Shown in pieces: positions 42,151 through 49,765 of a stretch of 57,410 nucleotides of DNA. The stretch spans positions 1-57,410 of the forward strand of contig JBGAPF010000013.1 in assembly GCA_044221445.1 (NCBI GenBank), written 5' to 3'. The position numbers and the translations under genes were made by a program. The stretch is from JBDHTS01 sp044221445 (lineage in GTDB: Bacteria; Pseudomonadota; Alphaproteobacteria; Micavibrionales; Micavibrionaceae). The number at the start of each line of letters is the position of its first letter. The stretch's first letter is position 1. The notes under the pieces were generated by a model. That model made no database searches and had not been told where the DNA came from. It worked only from the letters and a program-made list of their open reading frames with translations.

Positions 42151-42825
42151 TCAGCCCCTCAGCGCTTTGATGGAACGGGCGTAATGGTCGGGGCCGTCCC
42201 GGAACACGGCGGTGCCGGCGACCAGCACGTCGGCGCCGGCGGCGACCACCTGCTTCGCCGTCTCGGCGTTGATGCCGCCGTCGACTTCCAGGTCGATGGC
42301 GCGTCCCGTCGTATCGATCCGCTGCCGGACGGCGGCGATCTTGTCGAGCGCGGGGATGAAAGACTGGCCGCCGAATCCGGGGTTGACGGTCATGACCAGC
42401 ACCAGGTCGACAAGATCCATCACATGGTCGAGGATTGCGACGGGCGTGGCGGGGTTCAGGGCGATCCCGGCCTTTTTACCGAGCGCGCGGATCGACTGCA
42501 GCGTGCGGTGGACATGCGCGCCCGATTCCGGATGCACGGTGATGATGTCCGCGCCCGCCTCGGCGAAGGCCGCGATGAAAGGGTCGGCGGGGGCGATCAT
42601 CAGGTGGACGTCGAAGGTCTTTTTGGAACAGGACCGCACGGCTTTCATCACCGGGGGGCCGAAAGTCAGGTTCGGCACGAAATGGCCGTCCATCACATCG
42701 ATATGGATATAGTCGGCGCCCGCCAGGTCGATCGCGCGCACCTCCTCGCCCAGCTTCGCGAAGTCGGCGGACAGGATGGACGGGGCGATGCGGACAGGCG
42801 CGGGCATGATTCGGCACTTGTGCAT
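42151..42825 (-). CDS. rpe: Ribulose-phosphate 3-epimerase
   Basis: Rpe interconverts ribulose 5-phosphate and xylulose 5-phosphate in the pentose phosphate pathway. The 224-residue TIM-barrel protein shows APSILSADFAKLGEEV at the N terminus, DYIHIDVMDGHFVPN with metal and catalytic residues, VMTVNPGFGGQ, and LEVDGGIN. Length is typical. ATG 42807 (MPAPVRIAPS) is an alternative start and gives a more usual N terminus; neither start has a clear Shine-Dalgarno sequence. It lies upstream of the heparinase-like gene on the minus strand. Confidence 0.95.
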   Translation of the reverse strand: MHKCRIMPAPVRIAPSILSADFAKLGEEVRAIDLAGADYIHIDVMDGHFVPNLTFGPPVMKAVRSCSKKTFDVHLMIAPADPFIAAFAEAGADIITVHPESGAHVHRTLQSIRALGKKAGIALNPATPVAILDHVMDLVDLVLVMTVNPGFGGQSFIPALDKIAAVRQRIDTTGRAIDLEVDGGINAETAKQVVAAGADVLVAGTAVFRDGPDHYARSIKALRG

Positions 42826-42937
42826 AAAGTATTGAAACGATTGTAATGATTAGCGTCGGCCTGTGGAAAAAGATGAAGCTGACAAAGCTATTTTTACACG
42901 GAAACGGGTCCGGGTTCCAGCGCTTTTGATAAAAAAC

Positions 42938-43276
42938 TTACGCGGGGGGTTTGCAAAGGGCGTTTTTCACGCGCTCGGCGTCCTCGGGGCTGTAAATATC
43001 GTACAGCGTGCGCAGGATCGCCTTGGTGGCGCGGTCGTCCATCGAATAATAGATGGTCTGGGCCTTACGCCTGGTGTTGACCAGCCCGTCATGGCGCAGG
43101 CGGGCGAGATGCTGGGACAGCGCCGACTGGCTCAGGCCGACGATGTGTTCCAGCTCGCCGACGTTTTTCTCGCCTTGGTAAAGAGCACAGATGATCATGA
43201 GGCGGCGCTCGTTCGAAAGCGCTTTCAGGAGGTTGACGGCAACTTCGATGTTACGCTCGATCTCCTTGATATCCAT
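42938..43276 (-). CDS. ArsR-family winged-helix regulator
   Basis: The 112-residue protein is a small ArsR/SmtB-type repressor. LLKALSNERRLMIICAL leads into the winged helix with VGLSQSALSQHLARLRHDGLV and a wing RRKAQTIYYS. No CxC motif of metal-sensing ArsR is present; single Cys residues at about 45 and 108 might allow thiol-based sensing as in BigR-type proteins, but this is uncertain. It stands alone, with a 133-base AT-rich gap upstream and a 112-base gap toward rpe, neither holding a gene. Its targets are not evident; it may repress itself. Confidence 0.88.
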   Translation of the reverse strand: MDIKEIERNIEVAVNLLKALSNERRLMIICALYQGEKNVGELEHIVGLSQSALSQHLARLRHDGLVNTRRKAQTIYYSMDDRATKAILRTLYDIYSPEDAERVKNALCKPPA

Positions 43277-43409
43277 TAAAAAATGTCCTGGTTTTTAATC
43301 GTAAATCAGTCTGGCAGTAAAAAAGCTCAATATAATTTTTTTATTTTAATTGCATAGGGACGCTTGTTGCACGCACGCGACTTTCATACTGCCATAGCTG
43401 TATTGAAAA

Positions 43410-44189
43410 TCAACCCGTTTTTGGCGGCTTTCCAGGCAGGCCGCGGACAAGCTTTTCGCTAAGACCCGCGGGCAGAAGGCCGATCAGGCCCGCCAGCATG
43501 TAAGTCTGCCAGGGAAAGGCGATGCGCGCGCGGTTGCGGGCCAGCCCGGCGGCGATGATGCGCGCGGCCTTATCGACATCCATCATGAACGGCATCGCAA
43601 AGCCGTTGTCGTCGGTCATCGGCGTCCTGATAAAGCCGGGGCAGATCACGTTGACGCGCACTCCGTGGCTGCCGAGCGCGCCGCGCAGGCCTTCGCCGTA
43701 CATACGCACCGCGCCCTTCGACGCGCTGTAGGCCGGGGCGCCGGGCCAGCCGCTGAACGACGCCAGCGAACTCATCAGCGCGATCTGGCCCGCGCCGCGT
43801 TTCGCCATGCGCTGTAAAACCGGTTCGACCGTGTTGAGGACGCCGGTCAGGTTGATGTCGAAAATGGAGCGTTCCCCGGCCAGCCAGCCTGTGGTCCGGC
43901 CCTTGCCGCTGCCGCCCGAAATGCCGGCATTGGCGACGACGAGGTCGACCGGCGTGGCGGCGTCGACCGCCCCGATCCACCGCGCCATGCCGTCGCGGTC
44001 CAGCACGTCGAGCGTCACGGGCTCGGCCCGCGCGCCCCGGCTGCGGCAAAGGGCGGCGATCTGGCCGAGGCGGGCCGTATCCCGTCCCGACAGATGAAGG
44101 GTCACGCTTTCGGCGGCGTAATGAAGCGCCAGCGCCGCCCCGATCCCGCTTGACGCGCCGGTGATCAGGATGACGCGCGGGGATGTCAC
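43410..44189 (-). CDS. SDR-family NAD(P)-dependent oxidoreductase
   Basis: The 259-residue classical short-chain dehydrogenase has the Rossmann motif TGASSGIG (10-17), NAG, catalytic Ser in LMSSLASFSG, and YSASK with catalytic Tyr and Lys. ICPGFIRTPM follows, as in the family. The C-terminal AGLIGLLPAGLSEKLVRGLPGK is more hydrophobic than usual and may contact a membrane. The substrate cannot be told. Its start overlaps the stop of the cytidylate-kinase-like gene by four bases, so these two are likely co-translated. Confidence 0.9.
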   Translation of the reverse strand: MTSPRVILITGASSGIGAALALHYAAESVTLHLSGRDTARLGQIAALCRSRGARAEPVTLDVLDRDGMARWIGAVDAATPVDLVVANAGISGGSGKGRTTGWLAGERSIFDINLTGVLNTVEPVLQRMAKRGAGQIALMSSLASFSGWPGAPAYSASKGAVRMYGEGLRGALGSHGVRVNVICPGFIRTPMTDDNGFAMPFMMDVDKAARIIAAGLARNRARIAFPWQTYMLAGLIGLLPAGLSEKLVRGLPGKPPKTG

Positions 44190-44755
44190 AATTCGCCCGC
44201 TTTATACCGTTCGAACTGTTTTTCGAATTCGCGGGTGATGTCGTCCGGCGCCTTGTGGGACGTGTTGATGACCAGGTCGAAATTGGCGGGGTCGCTGATA
44301 TTGACGCCGTACAGCGTCTTGTAGCGGATCACCTCGCTCTGCTTGCGGCGCTCGACCTCGCGGATGGCGGTGCCGAGGTCGGCGAAGGTTTCGCGCCATT
44401 CGGCGGTGTCGCGGAAGATCCGGTCCGCCGCCACTTCCGGGTCGACGGTCAGGCGGATCTTCAGGCAGCCCTGCACGAAATGCCAGCCCATGCGGGAATC
44501 CAGCACGATGTCTTCGGCGGTCTCGTTCAGCGAGACCAGGTAGTCGTCGACCTGCCGGTCGATCTCGGCCTGGGTCTCGGCCAGTTCGTTCAGGGCGTTG
44601 ACGGAAATCCCGCGCTCCGCCGCAAGCCCGCGGAAAATGTTGCCGGTGGTGATCAGGCGATAGCCGAGGCGGGACGCGACCGCGCGCGCAAAGGTGCTTT
44701 TGCCGCTGCCCGGGTCGCCTGTGACCGTAATCCGGTGGAATTCATGAATGCTCAT
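44186..44755 (-). CDS. Cytidylate-kinase-like P-loop kinase
   Basis: The 189-residue protein has the P-loop GDPGSGKST (about 13-21), then ITTGNIFRGLAAERGI typical of the Cytidylate_kin2 (archaeal-type CMP kinase) group. LDSRMGWHF and RIFRDTAEWRE carry conserved Arg residues for phosphate binding. True bacterial Cmk is longer and is usually found before rpsA, so this is probably a second, separate NMP-kinase-like enzyme; its substrate is not certain. It lies 54 bases downstream of rsmA and overlaps the SDR gene by four bases. Confidence 0.85.
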   Translation of the reverse strand: MSIHEFHRITVTGDPGSGKSTFARAVASRLGYRLITTGNIFRGLAAERGISVNALNELAETQAEIDRQVDDYLVSLNETAEDIVLDSRMGWHFVQGCLKIRLTVDPEVAADRIFRDTAEWRETFADLGTAIREVERRKQSEVIRYKTLYGVNISDPANFDLVINTSHKAPDDITREFEKQFERYKAGEL

Positions 44756-44809
44756 GGGCCTTTTTAAAAGGCAGGGAGGCCGCGGTCAAGATGAAAGGAA
44801 AAGGGGCCC

Positions 44810-45640
44810 TTAAGCCAGGCGCGCGATCGCGACGAACTGGGCGGGCGTCAGCTGTTCGGCGCGCAGCGTTTCGTCGATCCCGAGCGCCTGAAGCGCGCCC
44901 AGACGGTCCTTCAGGCTCGACCGCAGCATTTTGCGCCGCTGGCCGAACGCCGCCATGGTGACCCGCTCGACCGACTCGAAAGACGGCTGCTCCCCTGGCA
45001 AATCGCGCGGCGTGAACTGCACCACGCTCGACGTCACCTTCGGCGCCGGCACGAAGGCCGAGGGCGGAATGTCGAACAGCCGCTTCGTCCCGCACAGCCA
45101 TTGGCATATGACAGACAGGCGGCCATAGGCCTTGCCGCCGGGCGGCGCGACGATCCTGTCCGCCACCTCGCGCTGGAACATCAGGGTCATCGACCTGTAA
45201 CAGCCGGGCCGGTCGCGCATCTGGCCCAGCCAGCCGGTCAGCAGCGGCGTCGCGATATTGTACGGCAGATTGGCCACCAGCGCGCGGGGCCCCTCGGGCC
45301 GCAGCGTCGACAGGTCGGTCTCCAGCGCGTCGGCCTGCAGCACGGTCAGGCGGCCCGAGGCCGCGTCCGCCAGCTCTTGCAGCGCCAGAACCGCGCGCGG
45401 GTCGAACTCGACGGCGGTGACGTGCGCCGCTCTCGCGCGCAGCAGGCTGCGGGTCAGCCCGCCCGGCCCGGGCCCGATCTCGATGACGTGAAGGCCGCGC
45501 AGGTCGCCCGCGCCGCGCGCGATCTTGTCGGTGATGTTTCCGTCCAGAAGGAAGTTCTGGCCCAGCTTTTTCTCAGCGCGCAGGCCGTGCCGGGCGATGA
45601 CGTCGCGCAGGGGCGGCAGGCTGTCGGGCAGGCCGGTCAG
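44810..45640 (-). CDS. rsmA: 16S rRNA dimethyladenosine transferase (KsgA)
   Basis: RsmA dimethylates two adjacent adenosines in helix 45 of 16S rRNA with S-adenosylmethionine. Motifs are KKLGQNFLLDGNITDKI, the SAM loop IEIGPGPGGLTRSLL, the catalytic NLPYN, and FVPAPKVTSSVVQF. No ATG, GTG or TTG lies in frame near the expected N terminus. The best start is CTG at 45640, whose last bases overlap the stop of the SurA-like gene (CTGA), giving 276 residues, the usual length. The open frame continues far upstream but only as a shadow of the SurA-like gene. Order surA-rsmA is conserved in proteobacteria. The start choice is the uncertain part. Confidence 0.93.
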   Translation of the reverse strand: MTGLPDSLPPLRDVIARHGLRAEKKLGQNFLLDGNITDKIARGAGDLRGLHVIEIGPGPGGLTRSLLRARAAHVTAVEFDPRAVLALQELADAASGRLTVLQADALETDLSTLRPEGPRALVANLPYNIATPLLTGWLGQMRDRPGCYRSMTLMFQREVADRIVAPPGGKAYGRLSVICQWLCGTKRLFDIPPSAFVPAPKVTSSVVQFTPRDLPGEQPSFESVERVTMAAFGQRRKMLRSSLKDRLGALQALGIDETLRAEQLTPAQFVAIARLA

Positions 45641-46593
45641 ACGCGGCGCTCGATAAAGGCGGCGGATTTCAGGTCGAGAAGATAGCGCCGCTGCATCCGC
45701 TCCAGCTGCTGCATGCCGATGCGCTGGCGCACGTCGTCGCGCGACGGCATGGTTTCCGCCGTGATCTGCCGTTTGTTGCGCAGCAAAAGGATATGATAGC
45801 CGGTCATCGACCGGATCGGCCGGCTCATCTCGCCCTGCTTCATGCCGGCCAGGACGGTCTGCACGCTTTCCGGCAGCTGGTCGGCCTGCACCCATCCCAT
45901 ATCGCCGCCCTTGGACGCGCTGGCGGATTGCGAAAACTGCGCCGCGACGCCGCCGAACGGGGCCTTGCGCGCCAGCAGTTCGCCGGTCAGCCGGTCCGCC
46001 AGCTGTTTGACGTCGGCCTCCTGCTTGGCGTTCTCGAACGGCAGGTAGATTTCGGCCACGAGATATTCCGGCGTCCCGATATTGGCCTGGAGTTTTTTCA
46101 GGTAGGAATCGACCTGGCCGTCGGTGATCTCGATCTGGGGGCGGATCTTCTTCTGGATCACCTTCGTCCACGCCATCTGGGCGCGGATCTGGTCGTTCAG
46201 CGCGTCGGCGGGGATGCCGCCGCGCGCCAGGATCTGGCGGAACTGGTCGGGCGTGAACTTGTTCTGCTGGGCCAGCATGGCAAAACCCTGCTGCACCTCC
46301 TCGTCGCTGACCGCCACATGCTGCTTCCCGGCCTCCTGCATCATCAGGCTTTCCTCGACCAGCATGTTGACGATCTGGGGCGCGACCTTACGGCGGACTT
46401 CCTCAGTGTCCGGCATGCCGGACGACGTCATGATCAGCTTCATGCGCGCCGCGATGTCGGACGCGGTGACGGCGTCGCCGTTCACGACCGCCGCGATCGT
46501 TTCCGACCGGGCCCATGCCGTCTGGGGCGAAGCCACGGGCAGGCAGAGCAAAAGGGCCGCCGCCAGCGTATACCGGATGTTTTTATGGATCAT
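45637..46593 (-). CDS. SurA-like periplasmic peptidyl-prolyl isomerase
   Basis: The 318-residue protein has a signal peptide (hydrophobic 9-24, likely cleavage at ASPQTAWA). A SurA N-terminal chaperone domain (about 30-150, VVNGDAVTASDI, IVNMLVEESLMMQEA) follows, then one parvulin domain (about 165-265, GGDMGWV, LPESVQTVLAGMKQGEMS, GYHILLL). E. coli SurA has two parvulin domains; one is usual in alphaproteobacteria. It probably escorts outer-membrane proteins in the periplasm. It overlaps the NDUFA9 gene upstream and rsmA downstream by four bases each, so three genes are translationally coupled. The usual neighbour lptD is not present. Confidence 0.92.
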   Translation of the reverse strand: MIHKNIRYTLAAALLLCLPVASPQTAWARSETIAAVVNGDAVTASDIAARMKLIMTSSGMPDTEEVRRKVAPQIVNMLVEESLMMQEAGKQHVAVSDEEVQQGFAMLAQQNKFTPDQFRQILARGGIPADALNDQIRAQMAWTKVIQKKIRPQIEITDGQVDSYLKKLQANIGTPEYLVAEIYLPFENAKQEADVKQLADRLTGELLARKAPFGGVAAQFSQSASASKGGDMGWVQADQLPESVQTVLAGMKQGEMSRPIRSMTGYHILLLRNKRQITAETMPSRDDVRQRIGMQQLERMQRRYLLDLKSAAFIERRV

Positions 46594-47549
46594 GGATGTG
46601 CCTTTCCCTGCGTGCCGAACCGGCCGCCGGCCCTGAATTTATCGAGATACCCCGGCAGGACCTGCGCCATGCCGGTCGCGTTGACGCCCAGATCCTGCAG
46701 CGTCAGCGCGCCGGGCGCCGTCACCGTTTCGGTCTTCAGGTTTTCCACCTGGTCGGATGTCAAAGGCGGGCAGGGCAGAAGCCCCAGGAACGCGCCCTGC
46801 AGCCTGGCAAGTCCCCAGGGTAGCCGGACCATGGCCCGCCTGCGCCCGGTCAGGTCGAAGATCAGCGTGTAGATCTGGCGGAAATCGACCACGTCCGGAC
46901 CGCCCAGCTCATAAGTCCGGCCCGCCGTGTCGTCGCGCAGCAGCGCGGCCAGGACCGCGCCTGCAACGTCGCCGACATAGACCGGCTGGAACCGGGTATG
47001 GCCGCCGCCGATCAGGGGCAGGGCGGGGAGGAAGCGCGCCATGCCTGCGAATTTATTGAAAAATGCGTCTTCCGGCCCGAACACGACACTGGGGCGCAGG
47101 ATGGTGACGGCCGGGAAAGCGGCCCGCGCCGCGTCCTCCCCGGCCTTTTTGCTGCGCGCGTAGCGCGACTGGCTTTTGTCCGCGCCGAGGGCCGAGACAT
47201 GCACGAACCGGGTAACGTTCAGGTCGCGGCACGCGGCGGCGATGGTCGCCGGCAGGGCGGCATGGACGGCGTCGAACGTCGACCGGCGGCGTTCGAACAG
47301 GATGCCTGTGCAGTTGACGACGCAGTCCGACCCCGCGATGGCCGCGCGGATGCTGGCCGGGTCGCCGTAATCGCATGCCAGGGGCACGACCTGCCCGACA
47401 TGGCCGCATGGCCGCAGGTCATAGGCCCGCTCCGGCACCCGCGCAGCGACCTTGACGACGAATCCCTGACGGGCCAGCAGCCGCACGACCTGGCCGCCGA
47501 TAAAGCCGGTGCCGCCGAATATAGTTGCGGTTTTATAATGAAGGGTCAT
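46590..47549 (-). CDS. NDUFA9-family complex I accessory protein (SDR fold)
   Basis: The 319-residue protein is an atypical extended SDR: IFGGTGFIGGQVVR at the N terminus, VNCTGILFE, FVHVSALGAD, YARSKKAGED replacing the YxxxK, and ILRPSVVFGPED. This is the NDUFA9 (39-kDa) pattern, an accessory subunit of complex I that binds NADPH in mitochondria. The chosen ATG 47549 (MTLHYKTATIFGG) has GGA upstream; the open frame reaches 47621 without support. Its stop overlaps the SurA-like gene start by four bases, unusual company for a complex I protein, and other complex I genes are absent apart from NDUFA12. Confidence 0.88.
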   Translation of the reverse strand: MTLHYKTATIFGGTGFIGGQVVRLLARQGFVVKVAARVPERAYDLRPCGHVGQVVPLACDYGDPASIRAAIAGSDCVVNCTGILFERRRSTFDAVHAALPATIAAACRDLNVTRFVHVSALGADKSQSRYARSKKAGEDAARAAFPAVTILRPSVVFGPEDAFFNKFAGMARFLPALPLIGGGHTRFQPVYVGDVAGAVLAALLRDDTAGRTYELGGPDVVDFRQIYTLIFDLTGRRRAMVRLPWGLARLQGAFLGLLPCPPLTSDQVENLKTETVTAPGALTLQDLGVNATGMAQVLPGYLDKFRAGGRFGTQGKAHP

Positions 47550-47679
47550 GCGTTTTTCCGTTTGCGTCGATCTTTCCGCTGCACTATGGCGATTTAAGGG
47601 CGCTAAGTCCAGATGGCGCATGCTTGCGCGGATCCGGTGCGCCGACTACTATAAGACATAAAAAAATCAGGGACGTTTC

Positions 47680-48345
47680 ATGGCCACAGTCATTGCTCTT
47701 GCGTCGCGGTTTCACGGAGCCGGGTCTTTAAAGGATGAGCATATCCGGTATGGGGCGGAAGACCTGGCTATTTTATTCGACGCGGCCTTTCCCGATATTG
47801 CATGCAAAAATCATATCGACGAAAATCCTGCGGGCAAGGAAGCGCGTTTTCGCCTTTTTGCCGAAAGTCTGATCCGTATGCGGCAAGAACATGCGCGACA
47901 CCTGCCGCGCAACCCTGTAAACAGAAGCACCTTGAAAACCAACTGTATACGGCTCGGCAGAAAGGACCTTGTGGAGGCACAGTTCGCACAGATGCTGGGG
48001 CCGGGCGGGATTTACGCTGGTAAGGGCGATGCGGACCGCGCAGACGTCAGGCGTTTTGTGCTGCAGGACACGTCGGATCTGATCCGGCAGGGATTGTCGA
48101 TGTTGAATACTGTAAAAACCGTGATCGATATCAGATTTATTCTGGGGAAAAACAGCCATTATACCGATTTTCAGGCTTGGATCGGCGCCAACCTCGACCT
48201 GCCGGCCGAGGCGGACTTGCTGGCAAGGATCAACAGGTGCCTCACCGCCGCTCGCATGGAACCCTTTCCCCCTTACAGTCAGCCTTTCCCCCTTACAGTC
48301 AGCCTTTCGTCCAGCGCAAGACAGGCCTGCCGCCTGGAGGGCTAA
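47680..48345 (+). CDS. Hypothetical protein with a recently frameshifted C terminus
   Basis: I do not recognise this 221-residue protein. It is mostly helical, with many charged residues, three Cys and no signal or membrane segment. AGGGAC seven bases before the ATG supports the start. A tandem duplication of 20 bases at 48263-48302 is not a multiple of three, so the last 20 or so residues are read in a shifted frame. Without the extra copy the protein would end in the other frame at 48365. The gene and its neighbour at 48405 differ in composition from the flanking housekeeping genes, so this is a small accessory locus. Confidence 0.6.
   Translation: MATVIALASRFHGAGSLKDEHIRYGAEDLAILFDAAFPDIACKNHIDENPAGKEARFRLFAESLIRMRQEHARHLPRNPVNRSTLKTNCIRLGRKDLVEAQFAQMLGPGGIYAGKGDADRADVRRFVLQDTSDLIRQGLSMLNTVKTVIDIRFILGKNSHYTDFQAWIGANLDLPAEADLLARINRCLTAARMEPFPPYSQPFPLTVSLSSSARQACRLEG
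48263..48308. repeat. Tandem repeat of a 20-base unit
   Basis: CCTTTCCCCCTTACAGTCAG occurs twice in direct succession, followed by the first six bases of a third copy. It lies in the 3' end of the hypothetical gene and changes its reading frame. Confidence 0.95.
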
Positions 48346-48404
48346 TTATTTTGCATAAGCATTAACACTATGCTAATGCTTTGAAAACAATAGGAGCCCG
48401 ATCA

Positions 48405-49013
48405 ATGAACAGAAGAGGATTTGCAGCAGGATCTTTTGCCGTGCTGGCGACATCGTTCCTGCCCGGCCCTGCGAAGGCGCAGTCTTCTCCCGCGTCCGGC
48501 CTGCCCCTGCCTGGTCCGGTGATGAAACCGGAGGGCGTGATGCGTTTGCAGGAAGATGTACAAAATATTTTCTCCAATCTTCTCGCGCATGAAGCCATAC
48601 TTATCGATCGTGCCGATCCCGATGCCAATCGCCTGGCCTGGGGGGTTTATGATTTCGCCACGACGTTCCTCAACGATACGTTCGATGCGGAGTCCCTGAC
48701 CACGACCTTAGGGGTTACCCGGTTCGCAAACGCCATGGATATGGCGATAGGCCATTTGCGGGACTTCTTTTTATACGCTCCGCCGCAGGAGGATCCCACC
48801 GGGATTCATGCAACCATGCAGGAGAAACTGACCCGTATTGCGGAGGAGTGGGACATGGCTAAGCATACGGAAATTCCACCTTTGTACCGCCAGGCCCAGA
48901 TCGGCGAAAACGATCAGATGGATTACCAGAGACAGAGGAAGTTTCGCCAAGGCCTCGGGGAATTAAGAAAAAAGTTGAACGAAAAACACTCCCCGCCATT
49001 CTACGATATCTGA
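48405..49013 (+). CDS. Exported hypothetical protein with Tat-like signal
   Basis: I do not recognise this 202-residue protein. It starts MNRRGFAAGSFAVLATSF, with twin Arg and a hydrophobic stretch, then PGPAKAQSS with a likely cleavage site, so it is exported, possibly through Tat. The mature part is helical and has no Cys. AGGAG eight bases before ATG 48405 supports this start over an earlier in-frame ATG at 48381. Twin-Arg signals often accompany folded or cofactor-bearing proteins, but no cofactor motif is seen. It is convergent with the pseudopilin-like gene and lies 59 bases after the frameshifted gene. Confidence 0.65.
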   Translation: MNRRGFAAGSFAVLATSFLPGPAKAQSSPASGLPLPGPVMKPEGVMRLQEDVQNIFSNLLAHEAILIDRADPDANRLAWGVYDFATTFLNDTFDAESLTTTLGVTRFANAMDMAIGHLRDFFLYAPPQEDPTGIHATMQEKLTRIAEEWDMAKHTEIPPLYRQAQIGENDQMDYQRQRKFRQGLGELRKKLNEKHSPPFYDI

Positions 49014-49022
49014 TACCGCTTT

Positions 49023-49715
49023 TTATTGCGCCTCGATCACCGCGTAAAAACTCCAGCTGTCGTTGGTGACGTCCTCGACGCACAGCGACGGCTTGCCGCT
49101 GCAGGCGGCGCAGGTGGCGGCGGTGAAGGCGGCATTGGTTCCGCTGTGGTGCGCGTCGTCCACCAGGGCGTTGCGCAGCGGGCCGGTGGAAACCGGGACG
49201 GTGCGGCTGCCGGTCAGTTTTTCGTTAATGCGCTCGCAGACCGGCTTCGCGATGGCCCAGGCGGTCAGGATCACGTCCTGACCCGTGCCCGGCGTCCATT
49301 CCACCGTGTTGAACCGTCCCAGATACCAGCCGGAGGCCGGGTCGGATGCGCCCGCGATCGGCGCGCCGTCGGGCAGCCGGGCCAGGATCACGCCGCCGCC
49401 GTCGGGGTGAAATACTTTGTCCTTGTTGGGCGGCGTGTCATAGGCCGCGTCGCCGGGCAGGACGAAATCGAGGCCGGAGACGCCCGTGCCGCCGAAGATC
49501 ATGGAATCCACCGCCTGTTTTATCTGCATCGACGTCTCCAGGATCTGGGTCGCGGCAATATCGGCCTGCTGCCCGCTCATGCCCCCCGTCTCCGACGTGT
49601 CCGACTGGCGCGACAGGATGAAGGTCAGCGCCGCGAACAGGGCGATCACGACCAGGACGTAAATCATCGCGTTGCCGCGCTGGTCTGTGCAATGTTCGTG
49701 TTTTGTTTCTATCAT
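49023..49715 (-). CDS. Pseudopilin-like protein, paralogue of the one at 13834
   Basis: The 230-residue protein has a short N-terminal polar segment with His, Cys and Gln, then RGNAMIYVLVVIALFAALTF, a membrane helix like that of the protein at 13834-14532 (both read Gly-x-Ala-x-x-Tyr...IALFAAL). The extracytoplasmic part has five Cys towards its C-terminal half, including CAAC, and the protein ends FYAVIEAQ, which matches FYRVLIAR in the paralogue. A classical prepilin Glu5 is not seen. ATG 49715 or an upstream ATG at 49739 may be the start; neither has a good Shine-Dalgarno sequence. It is divergent from rmuC. It could be a minor pilin or a pilus-like adhesion subunit, but no pilus genes lie nearby. 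Confidence 0.65.
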   Translation of the reverse strand: MIETKHEHCTDQRGNAMIYVLVVIALFAALTFILSRQSDTSETGGMSGQQADIAATQILETSMQIKQAVDSMIFGGTGVSGLDFVLPGDAAYDTPPNKDKVFHPDGGGVILARLPDGAPIAGASDPASGWYLGRFNTVEWTPGTGQDVILTAWAIAKPVCERINEKLTGSRTVPVSTGPLRNALVDDAHHSGTNAAFTAATCAACSGKPSLCVEDVTNDSWSFYAVIEAQ

Positions 49716-49730
49716 GGAGTATAGTATAGT
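49703..49730 (+). promoter_or_regulatory. Candidate promoter of rmuC
   Basis: TTGTTT (49703-49708) and TATAGT (49725-49730, 5/6) are 16 bases apart, about 35 bases before the rmuC start. They overlap the start region of the divergent pseudopilin-like gene. Confidence 0.35.
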
Positions 49731-49765
49731 CCCCGTCATCGGTTTTTTTAAGAGGGGTCCGGGCC

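Noticed and set aside
47624..47655. TTGCGC and TATAAG upstream of the gene at 47680 as a promoter
   Set aside because: The spacing is 20 bases, longer than expected for sigma-70, and the match is poor.
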